Source: Firmicutes bacterium ZCTH02-B6 | GTDB lineage: Bacteria; Bacillota; Limnochordia; Limnochordales; ZCTH02-B6 | Assembly (NCBI GenBank): GCA_002159155.1 | Contig: LZRQ01000206.1 | Location: forward strand, 1-5,713 | Reading direction: 5' to 3' | Length of the DNA: 5,713 bases | In this document: in pieces, positions 1-5,713 of the stretch | How positions within the stretch are numbered: the stretch's first letter is position 1 | How the letters are laid out: each line of letters starts with the position of its first letter | Notes under the pieces: model-generated | What the model saw: only the letters and a program-made list of their open reading frames with translations | What the model was told of the DNA's origin: nothing | The model's database searches: none | Program-made: the position numbers and the translations under genes

Positions 1-2367
1 GTGTACACCAGCCCGCTCCACGTGTTCCATGATGCCGGGAATGAGCACCCGTTCCCCGTCCGCGATCGCGTCCACCTCCAGCTCCTTGCCGGGCAGATAG
101 CGGTCCACCAGCACCGGGTGGTCGGGCGTAACCTCCACGGCGTACTTCATGTACTCCAAGAGCTCCTGGTCATCGTGGACGATCTCCATGGCCCGGCCGC
201 CCAACACATAGGACGGACGCACTACCAGCGGAAACCCGAGCTTGAGGGCGATGCCCATAGCCTCCTGGATCGACGTGGCCGTCCGTCCCTCAGCCTGGGG
301 AATTCCCAGCTTCCGCAGGAACTGGGAAAACCGTTCGCGGTCCTCGGCCAAGTCGATGGCGTCCACGGAAGTACCCAAGACCGGCACGCCGGCTCGCGCC
401 AATGGACCCGCCAGGTTTATGGCCGTCTGGCCGCCAAACTGGACGATGGCCCCGCTGGGCCGTTCCTTCTCGATCACATTCAAGACGTCTTCTAAGGTCA
501 AGGGCTCGAAATAGAGCCGATCGGCCGTGTCGAAGTCGGTGCTGACCGTTTCCGGATTGTTGTTGATAATGATGGCCCGGTAACCCGCCTCCCGAAGGGC
601 CCAGACGGCATGCACCGAGCAGTAGTCAAACTCGACCCCCTGCCCGATACGAATCGGCCCGGAACCTAGCACCAGCACCGACGGCTTGTCCATCGGCGGC
701 ACCGAATCGCCCTTGCCGTAGATGGAGTAGTAATACGGCGGCGCGGCGCCCCGAGCCGCGGGATTGGTGTCTACGGCCTTGAACGCGGGCACCAGACCTC
801 GCCCGGCGCGCGCCTGCCGCAGTTGCAGCTCGTCCACCCCCGCCAGGGCAGCGATCTCCCTGTCGGGGAGCCCGAACTCCTTGGCCCGGGCGATCAACTG
901 CCAGGCGGCCTCGTCCCAGTGCGCGCACCCGCCCAGCGCCTGCAGTCCCGCGAGCTCTCGCTCCAAGGCGACAATGCGGCCAATGGCCGCGATGAAAAAC
1001 GGATCGATGGCCGTTGCCCGGGCCACATCCGCCTCGCTCATGCCGCGGCGCAAGGCCTCCGCCAGGACAAACAGCCGCTCGTCGTCGGCATTGGGCAGTC
1101 GCCGGCGCACCTCCTCATCCGGCAGCTGATCCATGCCCTTGCGCCGCAGGCCCGTCGCCCCGATCTCCAGGGAGCGCACCGCCTTAAGCAGCGCCGCTTC
1201 CAGCGTGTCCCCGATGGCCATAACCTCGCCCGTCGCCTTCATCTGGGTGCCCAGAATCCGGTCGGCGGTGACAAACTTATCAAAGGGCCAACGAGGGATC
1301 TTCACCACCACATAGTCGACCTGCGGCTCAAAGTTGGCGGTAGCCGCGGCGGTGGCAGACAGCCGGATCTCGTCCAGCCTCAGCCCCACGGCAATCTTGG
1401 CCGCCACCCGGGCTATCGGGTAGCCCGTGGCCTTGGAGGCGAGGGCGCTGGACCGGCTCACCCGCGGGTTGACCTCGATCACGTAGTAATCCATGCCCTC
1501 CGGCGAGAGGGCAAACTGGACATTGCATCCGCCCTCGATCTTCAGAGCCTCAATGATGCGCAGCGCGGCCGCCCGCAGCATGTGATAGGCCTCGGGGCTG
1601 AGCGTCTGCGTCGGTGCGACCACTATGCTGTCGCCCGTATGGATCCCGATGGGATCCATATTCTCCATGCCGCACACGGCGATGCAATTGCCTGCGCCGT
1701 CCCGGATAACTTCAAACTCGATCTCCTTCCACCCGGCAACGCTGCGCTCTAGCAAGACCTGCCCCACCGGGCTGCTGCGCAGACCCCGGCGCACGATCTC
1801 CTCAAACTGCTGTTCCGTGTAGGCCATGCCGCCGCCGGTGCCGCCCAAGGTGTAGGCCGGGCGGGCGATGACGGGCAAGCCGATCTGTTGGAGAAACTCC
1901 CTGGCCTCGGCGAGGCTGGACACGATGCGGCTCTCCGGAACCGGCTCGCCAATCTCGATCATGGTGCGCTTAAACAGATCCCGGTCCTCTGCCCGCTGGA
2001 TGGCCTCCAGCGGCGTGCCCAACAGCCGTACGCCGAGCCGCTCGAGCACGCCCCGGCGGGTCAGCTCAACGGCCATGTTGAGCCCCGTCTGCCCGCCCAG
2101 GGTCGGCAGGAGCCCGTCGGGCCGCTCGCGCTCCAGAACCTGCACGACGATCTCGGGCGTCAGCGGTTCGATGTACACCCGGTCGGCCATATTGCTGTCC
2201 GTCATGATGGTGGCCGGGTTCGAGTTGATCAGGACGACCTCGAGCCCCTCCTCCCGCAGAGCGCGGCAGGCCTGGGTACCGGCGTAGTCAAATTCGGCCG
2301 CCTGACCGATGACGATGGGCCCCGAACCGATGACGCAGACTTTTCGTAAACCCTTGTCCCTGGGCAA
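1..2367 (-). CDS. carB: Carbamoyl-phosphate synthase large subunit, C-terminus cut by window edge
   Basis: CarB uses two ATP, bicarbonate and ammonia (normally released from glutamine by CarA) to make carbamoyl phosphate for citrulline and pyrimidine synthesis in the cytoplasm. The frame is open for 789 codons without stop or frameshift and leaves the window at the left edge. The family is about 1,070 residues, so roughly 280 are missing: the end of the second ATP-grasp half and the allosteric MGS-like domain. The first half (about 1-400) begins with VIGSGPIVIGQAAEFDYAG and keeps the expected catalytic residues R129, R169, E215, H243, Q284, E298 and N300. A helical oligomerisation domain follows (about 400-550). 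The second half starts near 565 with VLGSGPIRIGQGVEFDY and keeps R677 and R717. The TTG at 2367 is preferred because a GAGGTGA Shine-Dalgarno lies 5 bases upstream and the resulting MPRD start has the length usual in Bacillus CarB. GTG at 2376 is the in-frame alternative, but it lies inside that Shine-Dalgarno. The gene follows argD closely; carA is not between them. Confidence 0.97.
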   Translation of the reverse strand, partial: MPRDKGLRKVCVIGSGPIVIGQAAEFDYAGTQACRALREEGLEVVLINSNPATIMTDSNMADRVYIEPLTPEIVVQVLERERPDGLLPTLGGQTGLNMAVELTRRGVLERLGVRLLGTPLEAIQRAEDRDLFKRTMIEIGEPVPESRIVSSLAEAREFLQQIGLPVIARPAYTLGGTGGGMAYTEQQFEEIVRRGLRSSPVGQVLLERSVAGWKEIEFEVIRDGAGNCIAVCGMENMDPIGIHTGDSIVVAPTQTLSPEAYHMLRAAALRIIEALKIEGGCNVQFALSPEGMDYYVIEVNPRVSRSSALASKATGYPIARVAAKIAVGLRLDEIRLSATAAATANFEPQVDYVVVKIPRWPFDKFVTADRILGTQMKATGEVMAIGDTLEAALLKAVRSLEIGATGLRRKGMDQLPDEEVRRRLPNADDERLFVLAEALRRGMSEADVARATAIDPFFIAAIGRIVALERELAGLQALGGCAHWDEAAWQLIARAKEFGLPDREIAALAGVDELQLRQARAGRGLVPAFKAVDTNPAARGAAPPYYYSIYGKGDSVPPMDKPSVLVLGSGPIRIGQGVEFDYCSVHAVWALREAGYRAIIINNNPETVSTDFDTADRLYFEPLTLEDVLNVIEKERPSGAIVQFGGQTAINLAGPLARAGVPVLGTSVDAIDLAEDRERFSQFLRKLGIPQAEGRTATSIQEAMGIALKLGFPLVVRPSYVLGGRAMEIVHDDQELLEYMKYAVEVTPDHPVLVDRYLPGKELEVDAIADGERVLIPGIMEHVERAGVH
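1638..1660. repeat. Perfect 10-bp-arm inverted repeat inside carB
   Basis: TATGGATCCC and GGGATCCATA are perfect reverse complements separated by GAT, making a hairpin with a three-base loop and two overlapping-style BamHI sites, one in each arm. It lies in the carB coding region over the conserved segment MDPIGIH, around the catalytic H243. There is no U tract after it, so it does not look like a terminator. Codon choice over a conserved motif may explain it by chance. Confidence 0.75.
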
Positions 2368-2372
2368 ATTCG

Positions 2373-2379
2373 TCACCTC
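2373..2379 (-). promoter_or_regulatory. carB ribosome binding site overlapping the argD stop
   Basis: On the minus strand GAGGTGA matches the usual anti-Shine-Dalgarno over seven bases and ends 5 bases before TTG at 2367. Its first G is the last base of the argD TAG. The alternative carB start, GTG at 2376-2374, lies within this element and has no well-placed Shine-Dalgarno of its own; the nearest GGAGG is 19 bases upstream. The arrangement decides the start in favour of TTG and suggests that carB translation is coupled to termination on argD. The pairing is seen; the coupling is inferred. Confidence 0.7.
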
Positions 2380-3581
2380 TAGACCGCGCTGGCCGCCTCC
2401 ATGGCAGCCTCCAAGATCCCGACCGCTTCATCTAGCTCCTCTCGGCTGACGATGAGCGGAGGCAACAGGCGCAGGATGGACGACCCGATGGCGTTGACCA
2501 AAAGCCCCCGGGCCTGGGCCTCGGCCTGCACCCGAGGCGCCGTTACGCCCTCGAGCTCTACACCCACCATGAGGCCCAACCCCCGCACCTCGCGGACCCA
2601 CCCCCGCCGGCGGCCCAGGTCCTCCAAGGCCCAGCGCAGGTGCTCCCCGGCCCCTGCTGCCGCCTTGGGCAAGTCCTGCCCCACGATAGTATCCAGCACC
2701 GCCAGGGCCACCCGGCAGGCAAACGGGTTGCCGCCGAACGTGGTGCCATGGGCTCCCGGCGCAAACGCCTGCGCGACCTCGTCCCGGGCCAGCATGGCCC
2801 CGATGGGGATGCCGCTCCCGAGCGCCTTGGCCAGCGTCAGCACGTCAGGTCGAATGCCGTAATGCTCAAACGCAAACAGACGGCCGGTCCGCCCGAGCCC
2901 CGCCTGCACCTCGTCGAGGATCAACAGCAGGCCATGAGCGTCGCACAACTCCCGTACAGCGCGCAAATAGCCGAGGTCCGCCGGGTAGACGCCGCTTTCG
3001 CCTTGCACGGGCTCGAGCATCACCGCCACCGTTTCCTCGTCGATGGCCGCCTTGAGCGCATCCAAATCGTTGAACGGCACGTACACGAAGCCGCCCGGCA
3101 ACGGTTCGAACCCCTCGTGATACTTGGGTTGCCCCGTCGCGGCCAGCGAGCCCAGGGTGCGCCCGTGGAAAGACTTCTGCGCGGCGATAATCTTGTAGCG
3201 GTTGCGACCGTCCTGCCTCCCCCACCGCCTCACCAGCTTAATGGCGGCCTCGTTGGCTTCGGTGCCGCTGTTGCAAAAAAAGACCTTTCCCAGCCCGGAC
3301 AAGCCGGTGAGCCTCTCGGCAAGCCGGGCCTGCGGTTCGATGTAAAACTGGTTGGAGGTGTGCAACACGTAGCCGAGCGCGTCCCGGATCGCCGCGAGCA
3401 CCGCTGGGTGTCCGTGCCCAAGACTGTTGACGCCGATGCCGCCGATGAAGTCCAGGTACGGGCGTCCCTCGGTGTCCCATACCCGCACGCCCTCACCCCG
3501 CACGAGAGCGATGGGCAGGCGGTTGTAGGTGTTCATCACGTGCTGCGCCGTCAAAGCCTGGATCTCGGCCAGATCCCGCAT
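2379..3581 (-). CDS. argD: Acetylornithine aminotransferase
   Basis: This PLP enzyme converts N-acetylglutamate 5-semialdehyde and glutamate to N-acetylornithine and 2-oxoglutarate in the cytoplasm. The 400-residue product is normal for class III aminotransferases of the ArgD type. Visible landmarks in order are the glycine-rich GGIGVNSLGHGHP (47-59), the HTSNQFY segment (74-80), the PLP-phosphate loop NSGTEANEAAIK (104-115), FHGRT (138-142), EPVQGE (190-195), the cofactor-binding Asp in LDEVQAGLGRTG (D223), the Schiff-base lysine in LAKALGSGIPIGA (K252) and GTTFGGNP (280-287). The ATG start sits one base after the argB TGA, with GGTGGTGA six bases upstream, so coupling to argB is likely. The TAG stop overlaps the Shine-Dalgarno of carB. 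Ornithine, succinylornithine and 4-aminobutyrate aminotransferases share these motifs; placement among arg genes makes acetylornithine the most likely substrate. The gene looks intact. Confidence 0.96.
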   Translation of the reverse strand: MRDLAEIQALTAQHVMNTYNRLPIALVRGEGVRVWDTEGRPYLDFIGGIGVNSLGHGHPAVLAAIRDALGYVLHTSNQFYIEPQARLAERLTGLSGLGKVFFCNSGTEANEAAIKLVRRWGRQDGRNRYKIIAAQKSFHGRTLGSLAATGQPKYHEGFEPLPGGFVYVPFNDLDALKAAIDEETVAVMLEPVQGESGVYPADLGYLRAVRELCDAHGLLLILDEVQAGLGRTGRLFAFEHYGIRPDVLTLAKALGSGIPIGAMLARDEVAQAFAPGAHGTTFGGNPFACRVALAVLDTIVGQDLPKAAAGAGEHLRWALEDLGRRRGWVREVRGLGLMVGVELEGVTAPRVQAEAQARGLLVNAIGSSILRLLPPLIVSREELDEAVGILEAAMEAASAV

Positions 3582-3582
3582 C

Positions 3583-4440
3583 TCAGCTCACCACCATCGT
3601 GCCGATGCCCTTGTCGGTGAAAATCTCAAGCAGCAGCGAGTGCATGCTGCGGCCGTCGATGATGTGGGTGCGAGGCACGCCGCTCTCGAGCGCCTTGATG
3701 CACGCCTCCACTTTGGGAATCATGCCGCCGGCAATGCGCCCTTCGGCGATCATGCGTCGAGCGCGCTCGATCTCGAGGGACGAAATGAGGGTGCTGGGAT
3801 CGCCTTCCTCGGCGAAGATGCCCTCGACGTCCGTGAGCATGATGAGCTTGTCCGCCTTAAGGGCCGCAGCCAAATCACCCGCCACCGAGTCGGCGTTGAT
3901 GTTGTAGCTTTCTCCGTCGAAACCGGACCCGATGGACGCAATGACAGGAATATAGCCCTCCCGGTTAAGCAGGTGCAGGAGGTCCGCGTTGATGGTTTCC
4001 ACCTCGCCCACGAGCCCAAGATCTCCCGGATGCTTGCGGGCGACGATCAAGTTGCCGTCATGCCCGCACAGGCCGATGGCTTTTCCGCCGTAGCGGTTAA
4101 TGAGGCCGACGATGTCCTTGTTGACCTTGCCGGCCAGCACCATCTGGACGATTTCCATCGTCTCGGCGTCGGTGACCCGCAAGCCGTTGACGAACCGCGG
4201 CTCCTTGCCCACCCGCCGCATCCATTGCGAGATTTCGGGCCCGCCCCCGTGCACGAGCACGGGATTGACCCCGACGTATTTCAACAGGATGACATCGAGG
4301 ATGACCGCCTTTTTGAGCTCCTCGTCGGTCATGGCGGCGCCGCCGTACTTGATCACAAAGGTCTTGCCGAAAAAGGTGCGAATGTAGGGCAGCGCTTCGA
4401 TTAATACACGGGCCTTGTCCACCAGCTGCTCCTTATTCAC
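3583..4440 (-). CDS. argB: Acetylglutamate kinase, probably of the arginine-inhibited type
   Basis: ArgB phosphorylates N-acetylglutamate with ATP to N-acetylglutamyl 5-phosphate, the second step of the acetylated arginine route. The 285-residue product has the amino acid kinase fold landmarks: KYGGAAM (31-37) with the catalytic lysine, VHGGGPEIS (63-71), the substrate-binding region NGLRVTD (85-91), NINADSVAGDLAAAL (180-194), LTDVEG (202-207) and GGMIPKVEA (238-246). The start is GTG, with AGGGGGT six bases upstream in the 13-base gap after argJ. An N-terminal helix (about 3-24, VDKARVLIEALPYIRTF) precedes the kinase core, as in the arginine-sensitive hexameric kinases of Thermotoga and Pseudomonas and unlike the shorter E. 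coli enzyme of about 258 residues. The C-terminus (HIIDGR, LLEIFTDKGIGTM) also resembles the arginine-binding end of that group. Feedback inhibition by arginine is therefore inferred and fits a cyclic pathway using ArgJ. Confidence 0.97.
   Translation of the reverse strand: MNKEQLVDKARVLIEALPYIRTFFGKTFVIKYGGAAMTDEELKKAVILDVILLKYVGVNPVLVHGGGPEISQWMRRVGKEPRFVNGLRVTDAETMEIVQMVLAGKVNKDIVGLINRYGGKAIGLCGHDGNLIVARKHPGDLGLVGEVETINADLLHLLNREGYIPVIASIGSGFDGESYNINADSVAGDLAAALKADKLIMLTDVEGIFAEEGDPSTLISSLEIERARRMIAEGRIAGGMIPKVEACIKALESGVPRTHIIDGRSMHSLLLEIFTDKGIGTMVVS
3588..3595 (-). promoter_or_regulatory. argD ribosome binding site inside the end of argB
   Basis: GGTGGTGA on the minus strand lies within the last codons of argB and ends six bases before the argD ATG. 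The argB TGA falls between them, leaving one base between stop and start. Ribosomes finishing argB are positioned to begin argD, so the two are probably translationally coupled. Confidence 0.6.
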
Positions 4441-4446
4441 CGCCGG

Positions 4447-4453
4447 ACCCCCT
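4447..4453 (-). promoter_or_regulatory. argB ribosome binding site
   Basis: AGGGGGT begins directly after the argJ TAG and ends six bases before the GTG start of argB. It supports the GTG as the true start, because the next in-frame GTG (codon 7) would be badly spaced and would cut into the N-terminal helix typical of the arginine-sensitive kinases. Confidence 0.6.
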
Positions 4454-5689
4454 CTACGTGCGATAGCTGCCGTTGATCTTGATGTAGTCGTAAGTGAGAT
4501 CGCACGTCCAGACCGTGGCCTCCGCGCTGCCAGCCTTGAGATCCACGGTCACGGCCACGTCCGACTGCTTAAGGATCTCCTTGGCCCGCTGCTCGTCAAA
4601 CGCAAGGCCGGTGCCGTCTTGGCACACCAGCAGATCGCCGATATAGACGTCCACCCGCTCGGGGTCAAAGTCGGCACCGGAATAGCCCGCCGCGCACAAG
4701 ATGCGTCCCCAGTTGGCGTCCTCGCCGTAGATGGCCGTCTTGACCAGGTTGGACCGGCTGATGCTGCGCCCGATCTGGACCGCGTCGGCTTCCGTGGGCG
4801 CGCCCACGACCCGGATCTCGATGAGTTTGGTCGCCCCTTCGCCGTCTCGGGCGATGGCCCTGGCCAGCACCCCGTTGACATAATCCAGCGCAGCGGCAAA
4901 TGTCTCCAGTTCCGGGTCGCCCAAGGACAGCGGCTCATGACCCGCCATCCCGTTGGCCATGATCACCGCCATGTCGTTGGTGCTAGTGTCGCCGTCCACC
5001 GAAATGCGGTTGTATGTCCGCTCCACCGACCGGCGCATCACCGATTGCAGCGCCGCCGGCTCGATCGCGGCGTCCGTGGCGATAAAGGCCAGCATGGTCG
5101 CCATGTTGGGATGGATCATCCCCGATCCTTTGGCCATGGCCCCGATGCGCACCGTCTTCCCTTTGAGCTCAAACTCGATCGCGACCTGCTTGGGAAACGT
5201 GTCGGTGGTCATGATGGCGTGCGCCGCGTCGTCGCCGCCCTCTCGGCTGAGCAGGTGCACCGCCTGCTCGATGCCGGCTGCGATCTTATCCATCGGCAGC
5301 GGCACCCCGATGACGCCCGTCGAGGCCACGGCGATTTCTCCCGGCGCCGCGCCTAAAGCTGCAGCCGTCAGCTCGGCCATGCGCCGCGCATCGTGCACAC
5401 CCTGCGGCCCGTTGCACGCGTTGGCGTTGCCGCTATTGCATACGATGGCCCGGAGGTACCCGCCTTGGATGTGCTCGCGGGTGACGCGGACCGGCGCCGC
5501 CTGGACCCGGTTGGTGGTAAACGTGGCCGCGGCCGCTGCGCGCACGTCGGAGACCACCAGCGCCAGGTCTTTGCGGAAACGTTTCACGCCGATGTGGAGC
5601 CCCGCCGCCCGAAAGCCTCTAGGGGCGGTGATGCCCCCCGGGACCTCCTGGTACGACGGGGCCAGAGGTTTCTCCACCGTTCCAGCCAT
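4454..5689 (-). CDS. argJ: Glutamate N-acetyltransferase / ornithine acetyltransferase
   Basis: ArgJ transfers the acetyl group of N-acetylornithine to glutamate, giving ornithine and regenerating N-acetylglutamate. Some members also make N-acetylglutamate from acetyl-CoA; which type this is cannot be told from sequence alone. The 411-residue product has the full family length. The precursor cleaves itself before the nucleophilic threonine of MIHPNMATML (T198), giving alpha (1-197) and beta (198-411) chains. The STGVIG motif (123-128) supplies the T124-G125 oxyanion hole. Other family marks are the start GGITAPRGFRAAG (18-30), FTTNRVQAAPV (57-67), CNSGNANAC (84-92), MTTDTFPK (160-167), DGDTSTND in the beta chain and the C-terminal YDYIKINGSYRT. 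The ATG is the first usable start, since an in-frame TGA lies 18 bases upstream; AGGAG is 12 bases before it, a slightly long spacing. It is the first gene of the visible cluster, and argB follows after 13 bases. Confidence 0.97.
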   Translation of the reverse strand: MAGTVEKPLAPSYQEVPGGITAPRGFRAAGLHIGVKRFRKDLALVVSDVRAAAAATFTTNRVQAAPVRVTREHIQGGYLRAIVCNSGNANACNGPQGVHDARRMAELTAAALGAAPGEIAVASTGVIGVPLPMDKIAAGIEQAVHLLSREGGDDAAHAIMTTDTFPKQVAIEFELKGKTVRIGAMAKGSGMIHPNMATMLAFIATDAAIEPAALQSVMRRSVERTYNRISVDGDTSTNDMAVIMANGMAGHEPLSLGDPELETFAAALDYVNGVLARAIARDGEGATKLIEIRVVGAPTEADAVQIGRSISRSNLVKTAIYGEDANWGRILCAAGYSGADFDPERVDVYIGDLLVCQDGTGLAFDEQRAKEILKQSDVAVTVDLKAGSAEATVWTCDLTYDYIKINGSYRT

Positions 5690-5713
5690 GGAGCCGTCAC
5701 ACTCCTGTCATTG
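5690..5713 (-). promoter_or_regulatory. argJ leader with Shine-Dalgarno; possible end of an upstream gene
   Basis: The 24 bases before argJ contain AGGAG at 5706-5702, the probable ribosome binding site, and an in-frame TGA at 5710-5708 that blocks any upstream extension of argJ. That TGA could also end an upstream gene; argC is the usual neighbour, but its sequence is outside the window, so this is a guess. No promoter or arginine operator can be seen in so short a stretch. Confidence 0.4.

Noticed and set aside
1..495. A plus-strand open frame at the left edge
   Set aside because: It lies opposite the second ATP-grasp half of carB, which is unmistakable on the minus strand.
1409..1427. A second inverted repeat in carB, CGGGCTA / TAGCCCG with a five-base loop
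   Set aside because: Only seven-base GC-rich arms over the conserved TGYPIARV segment; expected by chance in DNA of this composition.
823..1752. A 309-codon plus-strand open frame opposite carB
   Set aside because: It is antisense to a clearly conserved gene, its translation resembles no protein family I know, and long antisense frames are common in high-GC coding DNA.
2640..3620. A 326-codon plus-strand open frame opposite argD
   Set aside because: It is fully antisense to argD with its intact catalytic motifs; composition is biased and no Shine-Dalgarno or domain supports it.
3529..4404. A 291-codon plus-strand open frame opposite argB
   Set aside because: Its length follows from the codon bias of argB on the other strand; no recognisable domain.
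4441..4453. Possible terminator, promoter or ARG-box-like operator between the genes
   Set aside because: The gaps are at most 13 bases and filled by ribosome binding sites; no stem with a U tract and no AT-rich operator is visible.
4415..5356. A 313-codon plus-strand open frame opposite argJ
   Set aside because: Antisense shadow of a conserved gene; the His/Arg/Asp-rich translation is typical of reverse-strand reading.

Overview
The window holds four consecutive genes of arginine biosynthesis, all on the minus strand. Read in transcription order from the right edge they are argJ, argB, argD and the first three quarters of carB, which runs off the left edge. High GC content, GTG and TTG starts, purine-rich Shine-Dalgarno sequences and an argJ-argB-argD-car order like that of the Bacillus arginine operon suggest a high-GC member of the Firmicutes or a related phylum. 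This placement is an inference; nothing here fixes genus or family.

Layout on the minus strand: 5713-5690 is a short leader with a Shine-Dalgarno sequence and an in-frame TGA that could be the end of argC. argJ occupies 5689-4454, argB 4440-3583, argD 3581-2379 and carB 2367-1. The gaps are 13, 1 and 11 bases, or 2 bases before the alternative carB start. Each Shine-Dalgarno sequence lies in the gap or overlaps the end of the preceding gene. This is the pattern of one polycistronic, translationally coupled unit. No stretch over 300 bases lacks a gene, and I see no RNA genes, mobile elements, CRISPR arrays, terminators or internal promoters.

How the genes work together: ArgJ moves the acetyl group from N-acetylornithine back to glutamate. 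ArgB phosphorylates N-acetylglutamate. ArgD aminates N-acetylglutamate semialdehyde, the product of ArgC (not in the window), to N-acetylornithine. ArgJ then releases ornithine. CarB makes the carbamoyl phosphate that ornithine carbamoyltransferase joins to ornithine.

The region is largely ordinary. The points worth a second look are the absence of carA between argD and carB, an atypical segment just before the second half of CarB, a carB start that is probably TTG with its Shine-Dalgarno sequence overlapping the argD stop, and a perfect 10-bp-arm hairpin inside carB. I found no sign of a previously undescribed system.
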